Positions 1 to 6,729 are shown, numbered from the stretch's first letter. The stretch is DNA of 9,188 bases from Candidatus Latescibacterota bacterium (GCA_012962735.1 DTXA01000095.1:1-9188), one strand, 5' to 3'. A program made the numbers and translations. Notes: generated from the sequence alone by a model not told the origin.

Positions 1-944
1 GGCAAGGGGGGGAGATCAGGAAGGAGGATATGGACAGGGTGCTGTATGCTGCCCGTGCGGTCTCTATCCCGATGGACCGGGAGATCCTCCACGTGCTTCC
101 GCAGGAGTTCATTGTGGACGACCAGATGGGGATCAGGGACCCTGTGGGGATAGTGGGGGTGCGGCTTGAGGCCAGGGTACATATCGTGACGGCTGCTGCG
201 ACCTTCGTGCAGAACATCCGGGAGAGCGTGCGGAGGGCAGGGCTCGAGGTGCGGGAGTTCGTGTTGGAGCCGTTGGCCTCCAGTTACGCTGTGCTTTCGG
301 AGGACGAGAAGGACCTGGGAGTAGGGCTTTTGGACGTGGGCGGGGGGACGACAGACATAGCGATATTTTTGGGGGGGAGCCTGCGACACACCACGGTGAT
401 CGGGCTGGGGGGGAACAACGTGACCAGGGACCTCGCCATAGGCCTGAGGACCCCTTTGGAGGCAGCAGAGCAGATCAAGGTGGAACACGGGGTGGCCCTG
501 GTGAAGCGGGCGCGGGAGGACCATATGGTGCACGTGCCCGGGGTGGGGTCCCGGCCCGGGCGGAAAGTACCACAGCGAGAATTGGCGGAGATCATAGAGC
601 CCAGGATGGAGGAGATATTCCTCTTGGCCCGTTCGGAGATCGAACGCACCGAGTACGCCGACATGCTGACCACGGGGATCGTGCTGACCGGCGGGGGAGC
701 CATGTTGGACGGGGCGGTGGAATTGGCTGGGGAGGTCTTCGGGCTTCCGGTGCAGCTGGGGGTCCCGAGAGGTGTCCAGGGGCTCACGGACCAGATCTCC
801 GACCCGGCCTTTGCGACCAGCGTAGGGCTAGTCCTGTATGGGAAGGAGCGCCTGGGCCAGGAGGGCATTCCGACCGGGGAGGGAAGAGGGGGTCCCTTCC
901 GCAGGTTCTGGGATAGGGCGAAGCGGTGGATGCAGGAGTTCTGA
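1..944 (+). CDS. ftsA: FtsA, actin-like cell division protein (5' end missing)
   Basis: FtsA is the actin-fold ATPase that tethers FtsZ filaments to the inner membrane and recruits the divisome. The frame is open from base 3 and the residues before the first ATG (position 30) already fit FtsA, so that ATG is internal and roughly the first 100 residues lie outside the window. Visible signatures are AIPMDRE-like VSIPMDREILHVLPQEFIVD with the GIRDPVG segment (domain 1C region), the phosphate-binding DVGGGTTDIAIF, the adenosine-side TGGGAMLDG, and a basic, aromatic amphipathic tail (FRRFWDRAKRWMQEF) that is the usual membrane-targeting helix. The C-terminus is therefore intact. In most bacteria ftsZ follows directly; here the next gene, 64 nt on, is a lipoprotein. 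Family assignment is very secure from sequence motifs. Confidence 0.96.
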   Translation, partial: QGGEIRKEDMDRVLYAARAVSIPMDREILHVLPQEFIVDDQMGIRDPVGIVGVRLEARVHIVTAAATFVQNIRESVRRAGLEVREFVLEPLASSYAVLSEDEKDLGVGLLDVGGGTTDIAIFLGGSLRHTTVIGLGGNNVTRDLAIGLRTPLEAAEQIKVEHGVALVKRAREDHMVHVPGVGSRPGRKVPQRELAEIIEPRMEEIFLLARSEIERTEYADMLTTGIVLTGGGAMLDGAVELAGEVFGLPVQLGVPRGVQGLTDQISDPAFATSVGLVLYGKERLGQEGIPTGEGRGGPFRRFWDRAKRWMQEF

Positions 945-1008
945 TAATTCGACAGGGTCTCAATTCCTGGCATTTGTAGATGGGAGAAAGGAAGAAATTG
1001 TCAAAGTA

Positions 1009-1986
1009 ATGCGATGCAGAATCTTGATAATCGTCTGGGCGCTGTCCGGGTGCGGGAGACTTCCGGAGGGCGGGGGGGGCCTACATGAAGTGGTCGCTGT
1101 AGCGGATTCCGAGGACTGGGCCTCGGCCGGGGAGCTGGTGCGGGGGGCACTCGAGCGTGTGGTGCGGACGCCACAGGAGGAGAAGGTGTTTATCGTCCGG
1201 ATAGAGCCGCCGGAGAAGTTCGGGTTCTTCAGGAGGTGGCGCAACATTTTGCTTATAGCCCGCTTAGACACGCCCGAAGGGACGGCGGACCTGGTTAGGT
1301 CGCTTCTGGGCCGGAGGGTGCTGAAGAGGATCGAGGACGAGGGGGCGGTATTGGGGTTCCGGAGGGACGTCTGGGCGAGGGATCAATTTTTCTGCGCTTT
1401 GGTAGCCCGGGACGGGGAGGCTTTAAGGGAGAAGGCTGGGGAGTGGGGGGATGCGATCTTCCGTATGTTCGAGAAGGCCCTGGAGGAGCGACTCTCGGGA
1501 TGGATATACAGGCACGGTGAGGAGAGAGGAGCCGAGGATATGTTGCGGTCCAGGTTCGGGTGGAGTTTGAGGCTTCCGAGAGGATACCGGGTGGAACGGG
1601 CGGGGGAGGGGTTCGTCTGGGTGCGCAAGAGGACACCCGAGCGATGGATTTTCGTCTGGTGGGGGGATGCCCCGGATACCTTAGACGGGGCGTGGTTGAG
1701 GGCCCAAAGGGACAACATAGGGGCCAGGTACTACAATGGGGACAGGGTCGTCCCCCAGTGGCTCAAAGAGGAGGCCGTGGAATTCGCCGGAAGGCCGGCG
1801 GTGAGGCTCTCCGGGATCTGGGAGAACCCGAGGTTCGTAGCCGGTGGGCCTTTCCGGTGCTATGGGTTCCAGCACGAGGGGAGGGCCTACATCGTGGATG
1901 TCGCGGTGTTCGTGCCTGGTGCGACCAAGGAGCCATACCTGAGGCAGGTGGACCTGGTGGCCAGGTCTTTCTCCTTCGTGCGGTAG
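1009..1986 (+). CDS. DUF4837-like lipoprotein
   Basis: This 325-residue protein starts with a short basic and hydrophobic signal (MRCRILIIVWALSGC) whose LSGC is a lipobox, so Cys15 would be lipidated and the protein exported to the envelope. The longer reading frame reaches back to 838 inside ftsA; I chose the ATG at 1009 because the signal peptide begins exactly there. A purine-rich GAAAGGAA lies about 17 nt upstream, which is a poor ribosome site. Features shared with DUF4837 proteins, as I remember that family, are the early VVAVADSEDW strand, the RNILLIARL segment, DVWARDQ, and a C-terminal half ending in GGPFRCYGF and PYLRQVDLVARSF. Function is unknown. It follows ftsA by 64 nt on the same strand and may share its transcript. 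The family call is from memory of the pattern and is moderately sure; the lipoprotein call is stronger. Confidence 0.72.
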   Translation: MRCRILIIVWALSGCGRLPEGGGGLHEVVAVADSEDWASAGELVRGALERVVRTPQEEKVFIVRIEPPEKFGFFRRWRNILLIARLDTPEGTADLVRSLLGRRVLKRIEDEGAVLGFRRDVWARDQFFCALVARDGEALREKAGEWGDAIFRMFEKALEERLSGWIYRHGEERGAEDMLRSRFGWSLRLPRGYRVERAGEGFVWVRKRTPERWIFVWWGDAPDTLDGAWLRAQRDNIGARYYNGDRVVPQWLKEEAVEFAGRPAVRLSGIWENPRFVAGGPFRCYGFQHEGRAYIVDVAVFVPGATKEPYLRQVDLVARSFSFVR

Positions 1987-2011
1987 CTTTTCTTAGGATG
2001 GAGGATCGTCT

Positions 2012-2191
2012 ATGGAACCCGAACTGATTGCCGACTACAGATGCGTGACAGGCGAGGGACCCCTCAACCTCGGCACCTGTGGACTCGACAGCATAGCGGA
2101 GGAGGTAGGCGTAGGGTATGAATTTGAAGTTCTCGGCAAACGATCAGGAGGTGTCTATGGAGTGCACAGCAAAGGTGGTGCGGGAGCGTAA
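2012..2191 (+). pseudogene. SMP-30/gluconolactonase-like 5' fragment (probable remnant)
   Basis: A 59-codon frame starts 25 nt after the lipoprotein gene, with a good ribosome site (GGAGG at 2000-2004, 7 nt before the ATG). Its first 18 residues, MEPELIADYRCVTGEGPL, match the way SMP-30/gluconolactonase/LRE-like proteins begin; in that family the Glu of GEGP is a metal ligand. The family would continue with a WHP...LYWVD-type segment, but from codon 19 on (about position 2066) the frame shows nothing like it and stops at 2191. The tail overlaps the start of the next ORF in another frame. The simplest reading is a gene whose start survived a deletion of nearly everything downstream. It may still be translated as a short peptide. 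The alternative is an unrelated small protein that resembles SMP-30 by chance. Confidence 0.5.
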
Positions 2192-2393
2192 GGAGTACGG
2201 TAAGTTCCCAGGGGACCCCACCAAGACCTACGTGCTTATCTACTGCTCTGTGATGGGCGAGATAGTGCTTTCGGGGGAACAGGCCGAGAGGGCGCTCCAG
2301 AAGCTCAGGGAGATAAGGAGGGGAGATGACCATAAGGTCCTATCGGTCCGAGGACCGGGATGCACTTGTGGAGATCACCCTCGTGTGCTTTGA
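2157..2393 (+). CDS. Small hypothetical protein upstream of the acetyltransferase
   Basis: This 78-residue protein is not one I recognise. The ATG at 2157 is preferred over the in-frame ATG at 2118 because AGGAGG (2146-2151) sits 5 nt before it, an ideal spacing, while the upstream ATG has its nearest GGAGG about 12 nt away. Residues 1-60 look like an ordinary soluble protein, with a hydrophobic strand (TYVLIYCSVM), then GEIVLSG, and a charged helix (EQAERALQKLREIRRG). The last 20 or so residues are Gly/Cys/Pro rich and are read inside the acetyltransferase gene, which it overlaps by 68 nt. That is long for a natural overlap, so a lost stop or a small indel near 2320 is possible. It has no signal peptide or membrane segment. 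Confidence 0.55.
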   Translation: MECTAKVVRERKEYGKFPGDPTKTYVLIYCSVMGEIVLSGEQAERALQKLREIRRGDDHKVLSVRGPGCTCGDHPRVL

Positions 2394-2796
2394 AGGTGTG
2401 TCCATAGATCAGAATATAGAGAGGAAGTTCGGGGTTGTGGGGGGGAAAGACTGGAGGTTCCGCAAGGCCCGACATATAATCTGGGATATAGAGGCAAATC
2501 CCAGGGGGATATTCGTGGTGGAGGAAGGGGACAAGTCTGTGGGATACATAACGACCAGGATAGACCCCGAGACCAAGATCGGATGGATACCCAACATAGC
2601 CGTGCTTCCGGAGTACCAGGGCCGGGGGATAGGGAAGGCCTTGATGGAGAGAGCCTTGAATTACCTCCGGGAGCAGGGGATGGAGATGGCCAAAATAGAA
2701 ACCTTGGAGCAAAACGAGATAGCGAAGAGGTTCTATCCCAAGATAGGCTTCGTCGAGGTGGCCAGGCAGATCCACTACGTGATGCCTTTGGAGTGA
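2326..2796 (+). CDS. GNAT family N-acetyltransferase (RimI-like)
   Basis: This is a 156-residue acetyltransferase of the GNAT fold, which transfers an acetyl group from acetyl-CoA to an amine. The diagnostic motif A is clear: IAVLPEYQGRGIGKALMERAL (residues 91-111) contains the Q/RxxGxG pyrophosphate-binding loop followed by its helix. Before it lies the beta-4 strand (KIGWIPNIAVL), and after it motif B with NEIAKRFYPKIGF, typical of RimI-like enzymes. Length is normal for a single-domain GNAT. The ATG at 2326 has AAGGAGG at 2315-2321, 4 nt upstream, so the start is firm. The substrate cannot be told from sequence: protein N-termini, aminoglycosides or small polyamines are all possible. It ends 14 bp from the stop of the convergent mltG, with no visible hairpin terminator between them. 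Confidence 0.92.
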   Translation: MTIRSYRSEDRDALVEITLVCFEGVSIDQNIERKFGVVGGKDWRFRKARHIIWDIEANPRGIFVVEEGDKSVGYITTRIDPETKIGWIPNIAVLPEYQGRGIGKALMERALNYLREQGMEMAKIETLEQNEIAKRFYPKIGFVEVARQIHYVMPLE

Positions 2797-2810
2797 GGAT
2801 GGAGGGCCGA

Positions 2811-3921
2811 TTAACCCTTCCTGCGCACCATCCGCTTTGCCCTCAGGTGCTCCCGGTAGGACTTGGAGAAGATGTGGGTGCCGTCGCCCTTGGAGACGAA
2901 ATACAGGTACTTCTCCTTGGCGGGGTACAGCACCGCTAAGACGCTGGCCCGTCCCGGGTTGGAGATAGGACCCGGGGGGGCCTTGATGTAGGTAGGTGTT
3001 GTAGGGAGATGGGAAGTGGAGGTCCCTTTCGGTCAGATGGGTTTTGTGTCTCCCCATGGCGTACAGCACTGTAGAGCACGATTGGAGGGGATAGCCGAGT
3101 TTTAAGCGCCTCAAGAACACCGAGGCGATGAGGGGCCGTTCCCGATCCACCATGGCTTCCTTTTCGACTATGGAGGCTAATATCACCACTTGATGTGGGG
3201 AAAGACTTAGGGCCTCCGCCCGTTCCCAAAGGGTATCCGGGAAGGCCCTGCGGAATCCTTCCACCATCGTGCGCAGGACCGCATCCGGGGAGGGGCGCCA
3301 GGGCAGCAGGTACGTGTCCGGGAAGAGGTACCCCTCTAAGGTCGGGGCCGGAACTCCCAAGGACCGAGCGAAGGCGGAATCGGCCGCTAAGGCCACGAAC
3401 GCTGCGGAGTCCACTTGAACCTTGCGCCAGAGGACCTCGGCGATCTGCCTAAGGGTCAGGCCCTCGGGGATGGTCACCTTTACTGTGTAAGGCCTGCCCC
3501 TGCGCAGCTCTTGGAGGATGCGATGGGCAGGCCACCTCCCGTCCAGCTCGTACATCCCGGCCTTAAGGTCGTCCCTCGATAGGTCAGCCAAGAGGCGGAA
3601 GAGCCGGGCGCTGCAGATAAGGCCGCGGTCCTCCAGCATCCGGGCGATCCGGGAGGCGGAAGCGCCCGGGGGGACCTCCACGAGAGTGGGCCCGGTCCCG
3701 GTGGGGCGGTTCTGGTATAAGCCCCATCCGATGGCCCCAGCCAAAAGCCCGGCGGGGATCAACAGTCCCCAGCGGAGCCGGAGGAGGGCTTTGAGGAGAC
3801 TGAAGGGGAGGAAGAGGAGGAGGGCCACGGCCATTAGGAAGGCCGAGAGTAGGACCAACAGCAGGGCCCAGGCAAAGTCCAGAATAGCCTCAGTTCGCCT
3901 CTCCATCGCAGCCCCAATCAT
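2811..3921 (-). CDS. mltG: MltG endolytic murein transglycosylase, apparent 3' frameshift
   Basis: MltG cleaves nascent glycan strands in the membrane and sets their length. The N-terminus has two hydrophobic stretches (about residues 14-40 and 52-68), where the family usually has one, then a LysM-like region and the YceG domain. Signatures are IPEGLTLRQIAEVL, LEGYLFPDTYLLP, the catalytic-Glu motif ASIVEKEA (249-256), TVLYAMG and SPYNTY (305-310). After SPYNTYLHQG the frame breaks at a run of seven C (G on the + strand, 2974-2980). The expected PPGPISNPGRASVLAVLYPA and the rest of the domain, ending in EHLRAKRMVRRKG and TAA at 2811-2813, follow in another frame. Restored, it would be about 369 residues. 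Without a shift the frame runs on antisense through the acetyltransferase to 2305, giving a nonsense tail. Its ATG overlaps the ruvX stop by 4 nt (ATGA). Confidence 0.9.
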
Positions 3922-4349
3922 TCTTTTCCTCCTCCCGGGGACCGGCTGGCCAGGTACCCCTGTAACAGCAAGGTTGCGCTGATGCGGTCCACTTCCTCCT
4001 TCCGGTCCCTGAGCTCCTTCCCCATATCGTGCAGGGCACGGAGGGCCTCCCGGCTGGTAAGCCTCTCATCCCAGAAGGTCACCCTAACGCCCGACCGGGC
4101 GGCGAGCTTCTCCCCAAAGTCCCGCACCTCCTGCGCTTCGGGCCCTTCTCTCCCGTCAGTGCGAAGGGGGAGGCCCAGGAGAATCTCCACGACCCCCCAC
4201 CGGCGGATGAGGTCGCAGAGCCGCCTTAAGGCCTCCTCCCGGGAGGAGACCACGAGGGAATCGAGGCCCTGGGAGGTGAGGCCCAGGGGGTCGCTCACGG
4301 CCAGGCCGATGCGCCTTCTACCATAGTCCACGGCCAAGATGCGCTGCAT
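3918..4349 (-). CDS. ruvX: RuvX/YqgF, RNase H-fold nuclease (putative Holliday junction resolvase or pre-16S rRNA nuclease)
   Basis: This is a 143-residue member of the YqgF family, close to the usual length of about 140. The start is the ATG at 4349 because the domain begins immediately with MQRILAVDYGRRRIGLAVSD, where Asp8 of VDYG is the first acidic residue of the RNase H-like site; longer frames upstream are shadows of the dehydratase gene. Further motifs are ILLGLPLRTDG, FWDERLTS with its conserved acidic residue, and DRISATLLLQGYL at the C-terminus. In E. coli the homologue is tied to 16S rRNA 5' processing, and in other bacteria to Holliday junction cleavage. No good ribosome site is visible in the 23-nt gap after the dehydratase gene, so translation may rely on coupling. 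Its stop overlaps the mltG start; mltG and ruvX are frequent neighbours. Confidence 0.95.
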   Translation of the reverse strand: MQRILAVDYGRRRIGLAVSDPLGLTSQGLDSLVVSSREEALRRLCDLIRRWGVVEILLGLPLRTDGREGPEAQEVRDFGEKLAARSGVRVTFWDERLTSREALRALHDMGKELRDRKEEVDRISATLLLQGYLASRSPGGGKE

Positions 4350-4372
4350 AGCCCAGATCGGAGAGTCCGAGC

Positions 4373-5554
4373 TTAGCCTTCGCACAGGACCTTCCTCTCT
4401 ATCCAACTGGTGCGGGCCACGGCGAACTCCTGGTAGGGCCAGTGCTCCGACTTGGTCTGTCCCCCGGAGGCGACCCTGACCACCTCCTGAAATATACGCC
4501 CTCCGACCTCCTGTACGTCCTCCTTTCCCTCCACGATGGTGCCGGCGTTTACGTCCACATCCCCTGAAAGCCTCCAGAATGTAGGTGTGTTGGAGCAGAC
4601 CCGGAGGACTGGGGCGATGGGACATCCCGTGGGGGTTCCCCTTCCGGTGGTGAAGACCACGACTTGGGCCCCTCCAGCGACCATCCCTGTCATCGAGGCC
4701 ACATCGTACCCCGGTGTGTCCATGACCACTACTCCCCCCCTGCAGGAGGGGCGTTGGGCGTACTCGACGACCTCTACGATCGGAGACGTCCCAGCCTTGT
4801 AGGCGCACCCTAAGGACTTCTCCTCTATAGTAGTCAGGCCCCCCTCCACGTTTCCGGGGGCGAGGTACAGACCTCCCGAGTCCGGAGAAGAAAGGGCCAA
4901 CTCCCTCTCGGCCCGTCGCACGATCCCGAGAAGCTTCTCCCTCACTTCGGGGCCCGTGGCCCTCTCAGCCAGTACGTGCTCGGCCCCCACAAGCTCCGAG
5001 GTCTCGGAGAGGACCACGGTGCCGCCTTCGGCCACGAGCATATCCGAGAAGGCGCCCACGGCAGGGTTGGCAGAAAGTCCGGAGTAGGCGTCGGAGCCGC
5101 CGCACTCCAAAGCCACCGTAAGCTCTGAGAGAGGAACCTTCTCCCGAATCGCCCCTTCCATCCTCTCTGAAAACTTGCGGGCGTATTCCAGCACCTTCCC
5201 GATAGCCTTCCTTACGCCTCCTTCCTTCTGGACTTCCACCAGGGCTACAGGCCTTCCGGACCCCCGGATCGTATCGTACACCTCCTCCACAGGCGTGGGC
5301 TCGCACCCAAGACCCACCAGCACGACAGCGCCGACGTTTGGATGTGCGCCGAACCCTTTCAGGACCCTGACGAAACGTCCGATCTCTTCTACATCGAAGG
5401 TGCAGCCATATGGATGAGGGACTACCACGACTTCCGGCAGAAAGGACTTTACCCCGTATGCGACCTTGTTCGCACAGGAGACCGTGGGGAGGACCAGGAG
5501 GTGGTTGCGAACGCCCACACTTCCGTCTGGCCTGCGGTATCCCAGAAAGGTCAT
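4373..5554 (-). CDS. UxaA family dehydratase/lyase, large (C-terminal) subunit
   Basis: This 393-residue protein is the catalytic part of the UxaA family, which includes altronate dehydratase, galactarate dehydratase and the sulfolactate sulfo-lyase SuyB. It opens with GYRRPDGSVGVRNHLLVLPTVSCAN and carries family signatures in order: HPYGCTFD (Cys51), VLVGLGCEP (Cys84), ECGGSDAYSGLSANPAVG (Cys151), GGLTTIEEKSLGC (Cys250), MDTPGYDVASMTGMVAGGAQ, GRGTPTGCPIAPVLRVCSN (Cys311, Cys320) and DVNAGTIVEG. Several of these cysteines and acids could bind iron or another metal. The SAF domain that is fused at the N-terminus in E. coli-type enzymes is a separate gene here, overlapping by 4 nt (ATGA). The actual acid (altronate, galactarate, sulfolactate or another 2-hydroxy acid) cannot be read from the sequence. 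Confidence 0.93.
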   Translation of the reverse strand: MTFLGYRRPDGSVGVRNHLLVLPTVSCANKVAYGVKSFLPEVVVVPHPYGCTFDVEEIGRFVRVLKGFGAHPNVGAVVLVGLGCEPTPVEEVYDTIRGSGRPVALVEVQKEGGVRKAIGKVLEYARKFSERMEGAIREKVPLSELTVALECGGSDAYSGLSANPAVGAFSDMLVAEGGTVVLSETSELVGAEHVLAERATGPEVREKLLGIVRRAERELALSSPDSGGLYLAPGNVEGGLTTIEEKSLGCAYKAGTSPIVEVVEYAQRPSCRGGVVVMDTPGYDVASMTGMVAGGAQVVVFTTGRGTPTGCPIAPVLRVCSNTPTFWRLSGDVDVNAGTIVEGKEDVQEVGGRIFQEVVRVASGGQTKSEHWPYQEFAVARTSWIERKVLCEG

Positions 5555-5820
5555 GTTCCCCTCCCCCTCGTTCCTCGGAGGTTATGGGTGTGGACCCAAT
5601 CGCCGGGGTTTATGTCCTTCAGCGCCCGTCCTATCGGAGCTCCATACTTAATCGCGTACGAACCTTCGGGAATAGGCACAAGTGCCACCTTATGTCCAGC
5701 CGGGATGCGTTCCCGGACAGTGAGCTTCCCCCCGGGGAGTTCCACCTCCACGCCCCTCTCCAGGTCCTTCAGGGCGACGGCTACGTTGTCGGAGGGGTGG
5801 ATTTTGAGGACCTCGGACAT
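5551..5820 (-). CDS. UxaA family dehydratase/lyase, small (SAF domain) subunit
   Basis: This 89-residue protein is the stand-alone SAF domain that pairs with the large subunit encoded immediately downstream. Typical signatures are IHPSDNVAVALKDL, IPAGHKVALVPIPEG, KYGAPIGRALKDI and GDWVHTHN near the end; in fused UxaA enzymes this domain sits before the catalytic part. Split pairs like this are seen in sulfolactate sulfo-lyase (SuyA/SuyB) and in many uncharacterised sugar-acid dehydratases. The ATG at 5820 lies inside the 3' end of tsaB (40-nt overlap) and has no strong ribosome site before it. A perfect palindrome centred 37 nt upstream could be a regulator site for this pair. Family call secure; substrate unknown. 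Confidence 0.9.
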   Translation of the reverse strand: MSEVLKIHPSDNVAVALKDLERGVEVELPGGKLTVRERIPAGHKVALVPIPEGSYAIKYGAPIGRALKDINPGDWVHTHNLRGTRGRGT

Positions 5821-6509
5821 GGTGGCTTCGAGGGCCTTATATGTTTTACATCCGGACTCCGGATGTAAAGGGGCTCCAAGGATGAGAGGTCCGAAACATC
5901 CCCCTGGGCCAAGGCCTCCTCCCCCATCCGGGCCACCGAAGCCGCATGAGGTCTGGAGAGCTCCGGGGGTGCGAACAGGGCCCCGTTCCCGAGCCTCTCC
6001 CGGATCGCCTCTTTGAAAACCCCGACCGCATCGCCGGTGAAAAGCACAGGACCCTCCAGGGATGTGAGGAGTTCTTCCAATTTGAAGGCTTGGGGGGGAA
6101 GGGCCTCAGTCAACCCATCCTCTTCCCACCGGTATAGGGCGGCGTACACCTCCTTGCGCCGGGCGTCCAACAGGGGACAGATGGGGAAGGGGGAGTGGGC
6201 CATCCGGGCGGCCATGGCCTTCAATGTAGGCACGGCCGCCAAGGGGAGCCCGCAGGCGAAGCACAGCCCCTTGGCCGTTGCTACGCCCACCCGCAGCCCT
6301 GTGAAGGAACCGGGACCTATGGAGACCGCCACCCCGTCCAATTCCCTCGGTTCCATCCCAGCCCGCTCTAAGGCCCACCTGATAAGGAGCACCAACTCCT
6401 CTGTGAGCCTTCGGTGGAGTCGGGCGAGGGCTTCGACGTATACTTCCCCTTTCTCCACCACGGCCACACTGGCGAATTCCGTGGCCGTCTCTATCCCCAG
6501 TACCTTCAC
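5781..6509 (-). CDS. tsaB: TsaB, tRNA N6-threonylcarbamoyladenosine biosynthesis protein
   Basis: TsaB is the ASKHA-fold partner that, with TsaD and TsaE, transfers the threonylcarbamoyl group to A37 of ANN-decoding tRNAs. The 242-residue product starts MKVLGIETATEFASVAVV, then has the family hallmark SIGPGSFTGLRVGVATAKGL (residues 63-82), LLDARRKEVYAALY (113-126) and a C-terminal PLYIRSPD. The start is a GTG at 6509 with GGAGG 4 nt upstream; the GTG overlaps the stop of the preceding 37-codon ORF (GTGA). The usual HSE-type motif after the first strand reads LHRRLTEEL here, a deviation. The last 20 or so residues (after VKHIRPSKPP) are low-complexity Pro/Ser and coincide with the overlap with the dehydratase small subunit, so the C-terminus may have been lengthened. 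tsaD and tsaE are not in the window. Confidence 0.94.
   Translation of the reverse strand: MKVLGIETATEFASVAVVEKGEVYVEALARLHRRLTEELVLLIRWALERAGMEPRELDGVAVSIGPGSFTGLRVGVATAKGLCFACGLPLAAVPTLKAMAARMAHSPFPICPLLDARRKEVYAALYRWEEDGLTEALPPQAFKLEELLTSLEGPVLFTGDAVGVFKEAIRERLGNGALFAPPELSRPHAASVARMGEEALAQGDVSDLSSLEPLYIRSPDVKHIRPSKPPCPRSSKSTPPTT
5845..5869. promoter_or_regulatory. 25-bp perfect palindrome inside tsaB, upstream of the dehydratase genes
   Basis: Two perfect 12-bp arms (TTTACATCCGGA and its reverse complement) flank a single central C. The palindrome lies in the last part of tsaB, coding for YIRSPDVK, and ends 24 nt before the ATG of the UxaA small subunit. An AT-rich ACATATAAGG follows it on the - strand. 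Size and symmetry fit an operator for a dimeric regulator, for example of the GntR type, and the position would allow separate control of the dehydratase pair within the operon. It could also form an mRNA hairpin near the start codon. The palindrome is seen directly; the function is inferred. Confidence 0.55.
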
Positions 6510-6619
6510 CCCACCTCCCGGACGGCCAGGCCGAACTCCGCCCCTCGAGCAGAACTTTCTCCTGCGGCCCAGAATTCCCAGGGCCTTAGCTCCAGCTTCA
6601 AGGTGGCCAGTCCAGCCAC
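6506..6619 (-). CDS. 37-residue hypothetical protein ahead of tsaB
   Basis: A short frame with a GTG start at 6619 has GGAGG (6625-6629) exactly 5 nt upstream, and its TGA overlaps the GTG of tsaB by 4 nt (GTGA), the same junction style as the confirmed genes of this operon. The product begins VAGLATLKLELRPWEFWAAG and ends GLAVREVG; it has a Trp-rich middle and no membrane segment or signal. I do not recognise the family. It may be a real small protein, a translational leader for tsaB, or the remnant of a larger gene. The ribosome site and the coupling argue for translation. Confidence 0.5.
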   Translation of the reverse strand: MAGLATLKLELRPWEFWAAGESSARGAEFGLAVREVG

Positions 6620-6729
6620 TTAAACCTCCGTCTAAAGGTTTCGGCCGAGGCTAGCTCCTTCGGAGGAAAGATAAAAAGATAGGGCTGAAAAAGCAAGTGT
6701 GGGATTGAGAAGGGTGAGCGAGGATAATT

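Noticed and set aside
284..973. 229-codon frame antisense to ftsA.
   Set aside because: It lies opposite a well-conserved FtsA sequence and its composition is the mirror of that gene; GC-rich DNA often gives long open antisense frames.
838..1008. Longer start for the lipoprotein gene, inside the 3' end of ftsA.
   Set aside because: The extra residues are Arg/Gly-rich out-of-frame ftsA sequence, and a signal peptide with lipobox begins exactly at the ATG at 1009.
2305..2810. C-terminal extension of the mltG frame running antisense through the acetyltransferase gene (frame total 538 residues).
   Set aside because: The residues after YNTYLHQGPPG match no part of the MltG family, while the expected sequence continues in another frame and stops at 2811. 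The extension is an artefact of the frameshift.
4350..4808. N-terminal extension of ruvX to 296 residues.
   Set aside because: The extension is the shadow of the dehydratase large-subunit gene. The YqgF domain starts at the ATG at 4349 and the shortened length is normal for the family.
5342..6016. 224-codon + strand frame across the UxaA and tsaB genes.
   Set aside because: It spans two clearly assigned genes on the opposite strand and has no recognisable domain or ribosome site.
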